A DNA stretch of 64,000 bases from Streptomyces geranii (GTDB lineage Bacteria; Actinomycetota; Actinomycetes; Streptomycetales; Streptomycetaceae): positions 1 through 64,000 of the forward strand of contig NZ_PJME01000017.1 of the NCBI RefSeq assembly GCF_002954775.1, given 5' to 3'. Shown one piece after another: positions 34,451 through 43,220 of the stretch (within the stretch, counting starts at the first letter, position 1; every line of letters starts with the position of its first letter). The notes under the pieces were generated by a model, which did not search any database, was not told where the DNA came from, and saw only the letters and a list, made by a program, of their open reading frames with translations. A program made the translations under genes and the position numbers.

Positions 34451-36781
34451 ATGGCGGTGCCCCCCGGCGGCGGCCCCGGACCCGGCCCCGGTTCGGGCAC
34501 CGGCTCGGCCAGGAAGTTCCCGACGGGAGCGAACTACGCGGAGGCCCTGCAACACCCCGAACTGTGCTTCAGGGACCCGGACCTGAAGTTCGGCGCGGTC
34601 CAGCAGAGCCCGGTGCTCGGCCCGAAGGCGATCTCGGGGAACTTCGCCAGCGTCTTCTCCGTGACGGCGCGGAGCGGCCAGCGGTACGCGCTGAAGTGCT
34701 TCACCCGGGACAGCGCGACGCTTGGCAGGCGCTACTCCGCGATCAGTTCGGCACTCGGCGGGCTGGGCGGCACTGGTAAAGCCCTGTCCCAGCCGTGGCC
34801 GGTGGGGTTCGACTTCCTCGAACAGGGCGTCCTGGTCGGCCGGGAGTGGTACCCGGCGGTCAAGATGACCTGGATCCAGGGCACCGGCCTGATCCCCTGG
34901 ATCGAACGCAATCTCGGCGACCCGTCCGCCCTGCACACCCTCGCCGACAACTTCCTCGCCATGACAGCCGACTTGGAGCGCAACGGCATCGCCCACGGCG
35001 ACCTCCAGCACGGCAACCTCCTCGTGGCCGCCGGCGGCACCTTCCGGCTCGTCGACTACGACGGCATGTACGTCCCCGCTCTGCGCGGCGAACAGGCCAC
35101 CGAGAACGGCCACCGCAACTACCAGTCGCCCAGCCGCACGGCCGCCGACTTCGGCCCCGCCATGGACCGCTTCTCCGCCTGGACCATCGAACTGGCCCTG
35201 CTCGCCGTGGCCACCGACCCCGGCCTGTGGACCCAACTACACGACCGCCACGGCGAGTTCCTGATCCTCTCCGAACCGGACTTCAAGGACCCGGCGACCT
35301 CCCTCGCCTGGCCGGTCCTGCTGACCCACCCGGACCGCGGGGTACGGGAGTTGGCGGGCAGGGTGAAGGGGTTCCTGGGCGAACCGGCGTCCGGGCTGCC
35401 GCCGTTGACGGTCGACGGGGTGCGGATTCCGGGCCAGCGGACGGGCGGGGGCACGGGCGGAAGCGGACGTGCGGGTGGTCCCGGGGCCGGTCTGGGCGGT
35501 GGCCGCCCTACGGTCACGTCCTGGACGCCGGCCGGTTCGGGAGCGGCGTCGGGAACAGGGCCGGGGCCGGGGCCGGGTGCGACACCGTCCGGTGTACCGG
35601 CGTGGATGGCGGGCCGGTTGGGCACCCAGGCGCCCGCGCCGAAGCCGGTGCGGCAACCCGCGGCGGGAACCGGGACAAGGGCAGGCTTCGGAAAGCGCGG
35701 CACCGGTGACCTGGTGGCGGCTGTCGGCGCGCTGCTCAGCAACTCCACGCCGGGCGCACTGGTCCTGGCGGCGGCCCAGCCGGTGGACGTCTTCCCCGCC
35801 GCACAGGGCGTGGCCCTCCTCACCTCCGCCGCCCTGATCGGCCTCGGCCGGCGCAGGCGCCCCGAGCACCGGGCGGCCCGCAAGCGGGTGCGCGAGCTGA
35901 AACGGCGCGCACGTGAACTCGCCGACCCGGCAAGCACGTACGAGCGTCTGGAGAAGGAGATCCGCGTCCTGGACGACGCTCTGGCCAAGGACAACACCGC
36001 CTCCGACCAGCGCATCCAGGCCCTGCAGCTCGAACTGCGCGACGGCCAGGCCCGTATCACCATGGAGCTGAACCGGCGTACGGACCAGGCCAAGCAGCAG
36101 CTGGCCGGGCTGGCGGCGAAGGAGCGGCGGCGGCTGGAGAAGGCGCTGGAACCGGCGGTCAGGGCGCACGTCCAGGAGAAACTGCGGCGGACGTCGATCG
36201 AGGAGGCGCGGTCGCTGAGCAACATGGGCAGCAAGATGGTCCAGGCGTTGCAGAGCGCGGGCATCCGAACCGCCGCCGATTTCATCGGCGTCGACCTCTC
36301 GCACAACCCGTCGGTGGTGTTCCTGGTACGTCCGGGCGGCCAGCGGGTCCGGGTCCCCGGCATCGGCGAGGCCCGCGCGAACGTACTGGACGTCTGGCGC
36401 CAGAGCCTGGAACACCGGGCCAGGCTCTCGGCCCCGACGACGGTGCCCGCGGCGGCGCAGGCCCAGATCAAGGCGGACATCGTCGTACTCCGCCGCACCC
36501 ACAAGGCGGAGATCAAGCAGGCGGAGGGCGAGGCCCAGCAGAAGAAGACGGCCCTGCAACGCCGGATCACCGACGAACGCACCCGCCTCACCGGCCAGCG
36601 ACAGCAGCGGGCGATGGACACACAGCGGAGGCGGGCGGAACTGCTGCAGAGGCAGAAGCAGTTGGCGGGCGCGGAGGTCGAACGGGGCCGGGTGGTATCG
36701 GAGTTGGGGGTCGCGCGAGACGAGGTCTGGGGGGAACTGGGCGTAGGCAGCTACGTGCGTTTTCTGCTGATCGGCCGGTGA
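34451..36781 (+). CDS. Protein kinase with coiled-coil/HhH C-terminus (YegI-like)
   Basis: A 776-aa kinase. A Gly/Pro-rich N-terminus is followed by a kinase fold: ATP lysine in YALKCF (Lys82), catalytic loop HGDLQHGN (182-189; HGD in place of HRD), and DYD (202-204) in place of DFG. A Pro/Gly linker (330-420) leads to two small hydrophobic segments near 440-470. Long coiled coils follow, flanking a helix-hairpin-helix segment (MVQALQSAGIRTAADF; VPGIGEARA). This matches YegI and TerY-P triad kinases. With the vWA and phosphatase genes it forms a self-contained signalling unit. Substrates unknown. Confidence 0.88.
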   Translation: MAVPPGGGPGPGPGSGTGSARKFPTGANYAEALQHPELCFRDPDLKFGAVQQSPVLGPKAISGNFASVFSVTARSGQRYALKCFTRDSATLGRRYSAISSALGGLGGTGKALSQPWPVGFDFLEQGVLVGREWYPAVKMTWIQGTGLIPWIERNLGDPSALHTLADNFLAMTADLERNGIAHGDLQHGNLLVAAGGTFRLVDYDGMYVPALRGEQATENGHRNYQSPSRTAADFGPAMDRFSAWTIELALLAVATDPGLWTQLHDRHGEFLILSEPDFKDPATSLAWPVLLTHPDRGVRELAGRVKGFLGEPASGLPPLTVDGVRIPGQRTGGGTGGSGRAGGPGAGLGGGRPTVTSWTPAGSGAASGTGPGPGPGATPSGVPAWMAGRLGTQAPAPKPVRQPAAGTGTRAGFGKRGTGDLVAAVGALLSNSTPGALVLAAAQPVDVFPAAQGVALLTSAALIGLGRRRRPEHRAARKRVRELKRRARELADPASTYERLEKEIRVLDDALAKDNTASDQRIQALQLELRDGQARITMELNRRTDQAKQQLAGLAAKERRRLEKALEPAVRAHVQEKLRRTSIEEARSLSNMGSKMVQALQSAGIRTAADFIGVDLSHNPSVVFLVRPGGQRVRVPGIGEARANVLDVWRQSLEHRARLSAPTTVPAAAQAQIKADIVVLRRTHKAEIKQAEGEAQQKKTALQRRITDERTRLTGQRQQRAMDTQRRRAELLQRQKQLAGAEVERGRVVSELGVARDEVWGELGVGSYVRFLLIGR

Positions 36782-36923
36782 GTGAACGAAGTTCGCTCAT
36801 ACGGAGAGCTGCCCGACTCCGTCATGACGACATGACGAAGGTTCCGGCGGGCGGGCATGACGGCGAAGGGCCGGGCTGCCGCGGGAGCCGTCAGTTCTTT
36901 GACTCTTCGACCAGGGAGAAGAC

Positions 36924-37430
36924 ATGCGCGGTGTCCGGCGGACCTTCGGCGTGGGAACGGCCGCGTTGGTACTCGGGGCAGGGCTCCTGGCCGGTTCCTC
37001 CGGCGCGGCCCAGGCGGCGGCGTCCGACTGCACGGGCGGCGCGGCCGGTTTCACCGACATCCCCGACAGCCTCAGCGGCCGGGGCGTGGCGGGCGCGGGA
37101 GCACTGGTGATCGGCAACCCGCACGCGGTCGCGTCGTACGCGATGCAGACCGGCAACGTCGGTGGCGTACAGGCGGGTTGGGGCGTCCTGAGCACCGGAG
37201 GACGCGACCACTGGGGACCCGGTGTCAGGGCCAGTGTCTGGATGGACGTCACCAACAACGACAAGGTGGACTGGATCCAGTGCGGCCCGTTCGAGGTGAG
37301 ATCGTTCGGCACCAGGATCACCACCCCGGCCTACCCGACCAGCAGCTCGTCGAGCCGGGCCTTCCGGGTCTGCGCGATGCTGTTCAGCCCGGGGGAGACG
37401 GACGGGATCACCTGCACTCCCTGGTGGTAG
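36924..37430 (+). CDS. Secreted cysteine-containing protein
   Basis: A 168-aa exported protein of no named family. The signal peptide ends near AAQAAASDC (about residue 34). Four cysteines in the mature part (SDCTGG, IQCGPF, RVCAML, ITCTPW) suggest two disulphides. A GGGAGAAG site precedes the ATG. It stands alone between the kinase triad and the LLM gene. Confidence 0.8.
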   Translation: MRGVRRTFGVGTAALVLGAGLLAGSSGAAQAAASDCTGGAAGFTDIPDSLSGRGVAGAGALVIGNPHAVASYAMQTGNVGGVQAGWGVLSTGGRDHWGPGVRASVWMDVTNNDKVDWIQCGPFEVRSFGTRITTPAYPTSSSSSRAFRVCAMLFSPGETDGITCTPWW

Positions 37431-37498
37431 GCAGGCAGTGGGCGGTCGCCCCTTGTTTCGTCGTTCCGCAGCGGTGACCATGATGCCAGCGCGCTGAT

Positions 37499-37513
37499 GT
37501 GACGATCCGTCAG
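37499..37513. promoter_or_regulatory. CTGAC-N5-GTCAG operator (copy 4, one mismatch)
   Basis: GTGAC-GATCC-GTCAG, 22 bp before the LLM ATG at 37536. One base differs from the other copies. Confidence 0.75.
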
Positions 37514-37535
37514 ATACGAGGAGAGGGGCCCGCCC

Positions 37536-38453
37536 ATGAGCTACGGCATGCAACTGCCCGTCCAGTCCCAGTCCACCCTCTACACCGAACCCTGGGAGGC
37601 CACCGCCACCCCGGCCACCCTCGTCGACATCGCCCGCACCGCCGACCGCTCCGGCTTCGCCTACCTCGCCTCCTGTGATCACGTCGCCATTCCCCGCCGG
37701 CTCGCCCCCGCGATGAGCACCGTCTGGTACGACCCTGTCGCCACCCTCGCCCACCTCGCCGCCGTGACCGAGCGCGTCCGACTGCTCAGTCATGTCGCCG
37801 TCGTCGGGCTGCGGCACCCCCTGCTCACCGCCAAGCAGTACGCCACCCTCGACCATCTCTCCGGCGGGCGGCTCATCCTCGGGGTCGGGGCCGGGCATGT
37901 GCGGGAGGAGTTCGAGGCGCTGGGGGTCGACTTCGAGCGGCGGGGCGCCGTGCTCGACGAGACCGTCGACGCGCTGCGGGCTGCCCTCGGGCCGGATGAA
38001 TTCCCGGAGTTCCACGGCAAGTTGTTCGACTTCGAAGGGCTCGGGCAGCTGCCGCGGCCCGCCCAGGAACGGGTGCCCCTCTGGGTCGGCGGGTCGTCTC
38101 CCGCCGCCGTGCGCCGAGCCGCGCTCAAGGGGGACGGGTGGCTGCCGCAGGGGGACCCCCGGGACCGGCTTCGGGAGCAGATCGGGCGGATTCGGCGGTT
38201 GCGCGAACAGGCCGGGATCCAGGGGGCGTTCAGCGTGGGGGCGATCACCGAGCCGCTGTATGTGGGTGAGCCGGGGTGGGACGTGGGGCGGCGGACCGTC
38301 AGCGGGGCTCCGGAGGCTGTCGCCGAGTCGCTGCGGGCGTACGGCGCCATGGGTGTCGATCAGATCCAGGTGCGGTTCCGGAGCCGGAGTTCCGCCGAAC
38401 TCCTCGACCAGATAGCCGCGTTCGGGGAGCAGGTGGGGCCCCTGCTCGACTGA
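37536..38453 (+). CDS. LLM-class F420-dependent oxidoreductase
   Basis: A 305-aa luciferase-like TIM barrel. Features are LASCDHVAIP, the C-terminal WVGGSSPAAVRRAA and GDGWLPQG, and the typical LDHLSGGRLILGVGAGH. This subgroup (TIGR03619-like) uses F420 instead of FMN in actinobacteria. F420 supply is shown by FbiC at 58564. A box 22 bp upstream ties it to the catabolic regulon. A GAGGAGAGG site precedes the ATG. Confidence 0.92.
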   Translation: MSYGMQLPVQSQSTLYTEPWEATATPATLVDIARTADRSGFAYLASCDHVAIPRRLAPAMSTVWYDPVATLAHLAAVTERVRLLSHVAVVGLRHPLLTAKQYATLDHLSGGRLILGVGAGHVREEFEALGVDFERRGAVLDETVDALRAALGPDEFPEFHGKLFDFEGLGQLPRPAQERVPLWVGGSSPAAVRRAALKGDGWLPQGDPRDRLREQIGRIRRLREQAGIQGAFSVGAITEPLYVGEPGWDVGRRTVSGAPEAVAESLRAYGAMGVDQIQVRFRSRSSAELLDQIAAFGEQVGPLLD

Positions 38454-38598
38454 TCCGCTGTTCCGCTCATCGACTGGTCCGCCGAGCAGCCGTGCCCGGT
38501 CGGGTGGCCGGGGTTCTTTGAATCTTTGAACATGTCCACGCCGGGGCGCGTACGTATGAACGTACGGACGTCATGGTTCCGGCGGAAGGACATGCACG

Positions 38599-39279
38599 GT
38601 GCGCACTTCCCGGTTCGTCGAGCACTCGGCGCCCAGGCTGTCCGTCGCTCTCGCCTGCGCGGAGGGCGAGTGGCCGCACGAGAACTGGCCCGAGCCCGAA
38701 AGCCCGCACGTGGAACGGGCGTTGCACGTGGCACCGCCCTACCGGGAGCTGTGCGAGGAGGGCGCCGTGGACGTCGTCGTCCTGCGGTGCGAGGAGCCGA
38801 CCAGTGAATTCCCGGTGCTGCTACGGGCCATGGGGGCCGTCAGTGTTCCGGTGATCGTCGTCAGTCCCCGGCAGGACACCGAGACCGTGGTCGAGGTGTT
38901 CCGGGGCGGGGCCGGCTATCTCGTCGAGGGCGACTACTGCACCTGCATGCTGTCCTCGGCGGTCGTGGCCGCCACCGTCGGCCACACCTACCTCTCGCCT
39001 GCCGCGTGCGCCGCCCTGCGGGACGGGGCGAAGGGCGCCTCCGCCTCCGTCGCCGGGGCGGCGATGGAACGGCTCCGGAGCCTGCTCTCGCCGCGCGAAC
39101 GGCAGATCATGGAGCTGCTGTCGACCGGCCTGGGCGCCCAGGAGATCGGCCTGCGGCTGCGGTTGAGCGAGAAGACCGTCCGCAACAACCTCAGCAACAT
39201 CTACGCCAAGCTGGACGCCCGGGGGAGTACGGACGCGGTGCTGAGATGGCTGGGGGCGGCCCCGGTCGTTCGCACCTGA
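38599..39279 (+). CDS. LuxR-family regulator with degenerate receiver-like domain
   Basis: A 226-aa regulator. The C-terminal ~65 residues form a LuxR HTH (LLSPRERQIMELLSTGL; EKTVRNNLSNIYAKL). The N-terminal ~150 residues resemble a response-regulator receiver (PVIVVSPRQDTETVVEVFRGGAGYL), but a clear phosphoacceptor Asp and acidic pocket are not visible, so it is probably phosphorylation-independent. No histidine kinase is adjacent. The GTG start has GGAAGGA upstream. Confidence 0.88.
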   Translation: MRTSRFVEHSAPRLSVALACAEGEWPHENWPEPESPHVERALHVAPPYRELCEEGAVDVVVLRCEEPTSEFPVLLRAMGAVSVPVIVVSPRQDTETVVEVFRGGAGYLVEGDYCTCMLSSAVVAATVGHTYLSPAACAALRDGAKGASASVAGAAMERLRSLLSPRERQIMELLSTGLGAQEIGLRLRLSEKTVRNNLSNIYAKLDARGSTDAVLRWLGAAPVVRT

Positions 39280-39345
39280 GAACAGCTCGCGCGATACATT
39301 CGGGGCCGCCCCTTTTCCACCGGCTTCTGACGCCGTCCGGAATCC

Positions 39346-40137
39346 CTACTCCGCCGCGACCTCCGACAGCGGGATCTCGACGTCCGTCACATTCCCGCCG
39401 CCCTCACCGAATCCGGGTTCCGCGCGGGCACTGTTCTCCGAATTCTGGAGTCCGTTTGCCTGCGGAGTACCGCATTTCACATTGCGCAGCCACAACCGGC
39501 CGTCCGGAGTCCCGTTCTTCAGGAGCTGCGGATAGAAGACATGGACGGTCGCGGCGCCCTCGCTCGGCGCGAAGAACACCTTCTGGCCGTCCTGTTCGTC
39601 CTTGTACGTGGCGCGCAGGAATCCGCTCACATCGGTGCGCTTGGCCGACCACATGAAGAAACCGATGCTGTCCGCCTGCACGGTGTCGGTGCGGCTGAGT
39701 TCCAGGCCGGTGGTCTTGTCGTCCGTCGTGATGTTGATCTCGGAGGTGTTGAAACTGACGCCGACCTCAAGGAACGAACCCACCAGTTTCGAGTCGGCCG
39801 CGGCGACGAATCCGTCCTCCAACTGAATGAACCGGCTGACGGTCGCGGCCACTTTGAAGGTCTTCGAGGCGGTGCTCGTCGATCCGCAGTTGTCGGTGAT
39901 CGCCGAGACCCGCTCGTTCGGGCCGAGGCTGTTCCGCTTGTTCTGGACGGGGACGAAATCGCAGTCCGCGAGTTTGTCCGAGTCGGAGGCGCAGTCCGCG
40001 GTCACCTCGGAGGGCGTGGCGGCACCCGCCTGGGCCATCAGCGGGACGGCCACCGCGAGGGCCGCGACCGGGGCCAGGGCGAGGGTGATGCGCTTCTTCT
40101 TGCTCCGGTGGCTCTTGGCGCGGCCGGTGCGGCTCAT
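39346..40137 (-). CDS. Secreted protein, possible ETX/MTX2-like fold
   Basis: A 263-aa exported protein. The signal peptide runs to about AGAATPSE (residue 41). The mature part has CDFVPVQ, LGPNERVSAITDNCG, and a long Thr/Ser/Val strand-rich middle with TTDDKTTGLELSRTDTV. The pattern CxFxP, then NC, then extended polar strands resembles actinobacterial aerolysin/ETX-MTX2-type secreted proteins; this is a fold guess. It follows a second secreted protein with the same early motif, on the same strand, 85 bp apart. Confidence 0.75.
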   Translation of the reverse strand: MSRTGRAKSHRSKKKRITLALAPVAALAVAVPLMAQAGAATPSEVTADCASDSDKLADCDFVPVQNKRNSLGPNERVSAITDNCGSTSTASKTFKVAATVSRFIQLEDGFVAAADSKLVGSFLEVGVSFNTSEINITTDDKTTGLELSRTDTVQADSIGFFMWSAKRTDVSGFLRATYKDEQDGQKVFFAPSEGAATVHVFYPQLLKNGTPDGRLWLRNVKCGTPQANGLQNSENSARAEPGFGEGGGNVTDVEIPLSEVAAE

Positions 40138-40222
40138 AGGGTTCTCCTGGGGGGAAAGGCTGCTGATCTGCGGTTTTGAAGGGTGAGGGGGAGCGGAGTG
40201 CTCGCGGGCGGCGGGAGGAGGG

Positions 40223-40963
40223 TCAGCAGTCCTCCAGGACCGCCTTCGACGTGCCGTCCACCAGACCGGGTGCGCCGGCGGCACCCGCCAGGACGGCCGG
40301 ACCCTCAATCACATCGGGCGCGACGAAGTTCTTCTCGGGGGACGGATTCACCGCGAAGCTGCCCGGGTCGGCGTCGATCCGCACCCGCCATTCACCCGTC
40401 ATCCGCTGCAGTTTCGGCGTGAACTCCATGTGGAGCACCTTGCCGACCGGCACCTCGCGCTCTTCCGTGTCACCCGCCGAAGCCGATTTCGTGGTCAGGT
40501 CCAGGGTGCCCTTGTGCTTGAGCCACGATCCGCCGATGGCCCCGAAGAGACCGCCGCCACCGCCCTGTTGGGTCACGGTGTAAAGGCCCTGGCCCTGGGC
40601 GGCGCTCGCCGACCAGGTGATCGACACCTTCGACGGTTCGGTGGCGTTCGGCTCGCAGTTCGGAAAGTCGATGGACGACTTCTCGGTGGGCCCGTCGAAG
40701 GTCTCGAACTTCGTCTCGACGAAATCACAGTTGTCGGACTCGAAACTCGGGCCGGCGATCGGGTGTCCGCCGAAGTCGAAGATGTCCTGCTGTTTACCAT
40801 TGAGCACCTCGGCTCGCTGGCACAGCGTCATGATCTGCTCCGCCGTCTTCTCCTCAGCGGCGTTGGCCGACGGCAGGAAGGTGATGATCGCGCCGCCGGT
40901 CGCCAACGCCGATCCGATCGCCACGAGCCGGATCTTCTTGCTCTTCAGTCGCCTCTTGGCCAT
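40223..40963 (-). CDS. Secreted protein, possible ETX/MTX2-like fold (paired)
   Basis: A 246-aa exported protein, upstream partner of the gene above. The signal peptide ends near ANAAEEK (residue 36). It shares the CDFVE..FE..FDGPTEK and NCEPNAT pattern with its neighbour. A Gly-rich stretch (QQGGGGGLFGAIGG) mid-protein could be a membrane-interacting segment. A C-terminal MTGEWRVRIDADPGSF is typical of this group of secreted Streptomyces proteins. ATG 40963 matches a GGGACGGAG site. Confidence 0.75.
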   Translation of the reverse strand: MAKRRLKSKKIRLVAIGSALATGGAIITFLPSANAAEEKTAEQIMTLCQRAEVLNGKQQDIFDFGGHPIAGPSFESDNCDFVETKFETFDGPTEKSSIDFPNCEPNATEPSKVSITWSASAAQGQGLYTVTQQGGGGGLFGAIGGSWLKHKGTLDLTTKSASAGDTEEREVPVGKVLHMEFTPKLQRMTGEWRVRIDADPGSFAVNPSPEKNFVAPDVIEGPAVLAGAAGAPGLVDGTSKAVLEDC

Positions 40964-41122
40964 GCCGCTCCGTCCCTGGAACACTTGGGTTTCTTGGGGA
41001 TCGCTTTACCTTCTCGTGGAGGATTATTGGCGTCACCTGTGGGTTCGCGACAGGGTCAAATATCCCTACTCCTCGGTCACTTTCAGTGTGCTCTCGCACA
41101 CACAGCACACCCGACGCCGTCT

Positions 41123-41137
41123 CTGACGCATCGTCAG
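41123..41137. promoter_or_regulatory. CTGAC-N5-GTCAG operator (copy 5)
   Basis: CTGAC-GCATC-GTCAG, 55 bp upstream of the SDR start at 41193. Confidence 0.82.
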
Positions 41138-41192
41138 ATACGGCGGTACGATGCTGACCTCCACCGATCCGAACTGCGGAAGGGGTCCCCGC

Positions 41193-41969
41193 ATGGGCAA
41201 GCTCGACGGACGGGTCGTACTCGTCACCGGCGCGGCACGCGGACAGGGCGAGCAGGAGGCCCGGCTCTTCGCGGCGGAGGGCGCGCGGGTCGTCGTAGCG
41301 GATGTGCTCGACGATCAAGGGGAGGAGCTGGCCAAGGAGTTGGGGGCGCTGTACGTCCATCTCGACGTGCGCGAGGAGGCGGGCTGGCAGGCCGCCGTGG
41401 CCGCCGCCGAGAAGGCGTACGGGCGGATCGACGGGCTGGTCAACAACGCCGGCATCCTGCGCTTCAACACCCTTCTCGACACCCCGCTCGACGAGTTCAT
41501 GCAGGTCGTGCAGGTGAACCAGGTCGGCTGCTTCCTGGGCATCAGGACGGTCGCGCCGCGCATCGCCGACGCGGGCGGCGGGACGATCGTCAACACCGCC
41601 TCGTACACCGGGGTCACCGGGATGGCTGCGGTCGGGGCGTACGCGGCGAGCAAGCACGCCATCGTCGGGCTCACCCGGGTCGCCGCGCTTGAGCTGGCCC
41701 GGAAGAAGATCCGCGTCAACGCCATGTGCCCGGGCGCCATCGACACCGCGATGTCCAACCCGGCCGTGCTGGACCCGGACGCCGACGCCGAGGGTGCCTC
41801 GCAGGGCCTGGACAAGCTGTACCGCAAGCTCGTGCCGCTGGGCCGGATCGGGCGGCCCGAGGAGGTGGCGCGGCTCGCGCTGTTCCTCACCTCGGAGGAC
41901 TCCTCGTACATCACCGGGCAGCCGTTCGTGATCGACGGGGGCTGGCTCGCGGGTGTCAGTGTTGTCTGA
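41193..41969 (+). CDS. Short-chain dehydrogenase/reductase
   Basis: A 258-aa classical SDR. The NAD(P)-binding motif is TGAARGQG (12-19), then NNAG (84-87), and the catalytic Ser137, Tyr150 and Lys154 (YAASK). The C-terminus ends in the usual GQPFVIDGGW. Asp37 after the second strand favours NAD. It would oxidise a hydroxyl in the box-controlled pathway; a box lies 55 bp upstream and another overlaps its stop codon. ATG 41193 is preceded by GGAAGGGG. Confidence 0.94.
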   Translation: MGKLDGRVVLVTGAARGQGEQEARLFAAEGARVVVADVLDDQGEELAKELGALYVHLDVREEAGWQAAVAAAEKAYGRIDGLVNNAGILRFNTLLDTPLDEFMQVVQVNQVGCFLGIRTVAPRIADAGGGTIVNTASYTGVTGMAAVGAYAASKHAIVGLTRVAALELARKKIRVNAMCPGAIDTAMSNPAVLDPDADAEGASQGLDKLYRKLVPLGRIGRPEEVARLALFLTSEDSSYITGQPFVIDGGWLAGVSVV

Positions 41970-41980
41970 CTGACCGTCAG
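41966..41980. promoter_or_regulatory. CTGAC-N5-GTCAG operator (copy 6), overlapping SDR stop
   Basis: CTGAC-TGACC-GTCAG starts one base before the SDR stop TGA (41967-41969). A further short TGAC-G-GTCA lies at 41985-41993. It is about 106 bp before the next LLM gene. Confidence 0.8.
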
Positions 41981-42025
41981 CTATTGACGGTCACAGGGCC
42001 CGGTGGAACAGTCGACCCAAGAAAT

Positions 42026-42040
42026 CTGACGCTACGTCAG
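42026..42040. promoter_or_regulatory. CTGAC-N5-GTCAG operator (copy 7)
   Basis: CTGAC-GCTAC-GTCAG, 46 bp before the TTG start of the LLM gene at 42087. It is followed by an everted pair (GTCAG-AGACG-CTGAC at 42045-42059). Confidence 0.82.
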
Positions 42041-42086
42041 AAACGTCAGAGACGCTGACTTGGGTGACTGGGGACGGTGAACCTCC

Positions 42087-43205
42087 TTGGAATTCGGGCT
42101 CTTTGTACAGGGATACGTGGGCAAGCGTGCCGAGACCGATCCACTCGCGGAGCACAAGGCGCTGATGGAGGAGACCGAGTACGTCGTCCAGGCCGACAAG
42201 TCGAACTTCAAGTACGCCTGGGTGTCCGAGCATCACTTCCTGGAGGAGTACTCGCACATCTCGGCGAGCGACGTCTACCTCGGCTACCTCGCCCACGCCA
42301 CCGAGCGCATCCACCTCGGCTCCGGCATCTTCAACCCGCTCGCCCCGGTCAACCACCCGGTGAAGGTGGCCGAGAAGGTCGCCATGCTCGACCATCTCAC
42401 CGGCAACCGCTTCGAGTTCGGCAGCGGCCGGGGCGCCGGCTCCCACGAGATCCTCGGCTTCATGTCCGGCATCACGGACATGAACCACACGAAGGAACTC
42501 TGGGAGGAGACGATCGCCGAGTTCCCGAAGATGTGGATGCAGGACGAGTACGTCGGCTTCCAGGGCAAGCACTGGTCGCTGCCGCCGCGCAAGGTCCTGC
42601 CCAAGCCGTACGGGCCCTCGCACCCCGCGATGTGGTACGCCGCCGGCTCGCCGCCCTCGTACGCGATGGCCGCCCGCAAGGGGCTGGGCGTGCTCGGCTT
42701 CAGCGTGCAGAAGGTCTCCGACATGGAGTGGGTGCTGGAGCAGTACAAGACGGCGATCGTGGACGCGGAGCCGGTCGGTGAGTACGTCAACGACAACGTG
42801 ATGGTGACGTCGACGGCGATCTGCGCGCCGACGCACGCGGAGGCGGTGCGGATCGCGGCGGGCGGTGGACTGCACTATCTGCAGTCGCTGCTGTTCCGGT
42901 ACCACGACACGTTCCCTCGTCCCGAGGGGTTCCCGGTGTGGCCGGAGACGCTGCCCGAGTTCAACGAGGAGATCATCGAACTGCTCATCGCCGAGGAGCT
43001 GTTGATCTGCGGGGACCCGGACGAGGTGCTGACGCAGTGCAAGCGGTGGGAGCAGGCCGGGGCCGATCAGCTGAGCTTCGGGATGCCTATCGGGATCTCT
43101 CGGGAGGACACGCTGCAGACGATTCGGCTGGTCGGTGAGCATGTGATTCCGAAGATCGACACGGATCCTGTGCATCGGACTTCGCGGTTCCGTGGGGTGG
43201 CTTGA
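42087..43205 (+). CDS. LLM-class flavin/F420-dependent oxidoreductase (bacterial luciferase-like)
   Basis: A 372-aa luciferase-like protein. Features include MEFGLFVQGYV, VSEHHFLEEYSHIS (the His pair of the monooxygenase-type subgroup), FNPLAPVNHPVKVAEKVAMLDHLTGNRFEFGSGRG (motif HPVKVAEKVAMLDHL). This subgroup is usually FMN-dependent with a flavin reductase, so Baeyer-Villiger-like or desaturating chemistry is possible. It starts a unit with the D-aminoacylase-like and aldehyde dehydrogenase genes. The start TTG 42087 has GGGGACGG upstream; two boxes precede it. Confidence 0.92.
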   Translation: MEFGLFVQGYVGKRAETDPLAEHKALMEETEYVVQADKSNFKYAWVSEHHFLEEYSHISASDVYLGYLAHATERIHLGSGIFNPLAPVNHPVKVAEKVAMLDHLTGNRFEFGSGRGAGSHEILGFMSGITDMNHTKELWEETIAEFPKMWMQDEYVGFQGKHWSLPPRKVLPKPYGPSHPAMWYAAGSPPSYAMAARKGLGVLGFSVQKVSDMEWVLEQYKTAIVDAEPVGEYVNDNVMVTSTAICAPTHAEAVRIAAGGGLHYLQSLLFRYHDTFPRPEGFPVWPETLPEFNEEIIELLIAEELLICGDPDEVLTQCKRWEQAGADQLSFGMPIGISREDTLQTIRLVGEHVIPKIDTDPVHRTSRFRGVA

Positions 43206-43220
43206 GGGTTCGTCGGCGGG

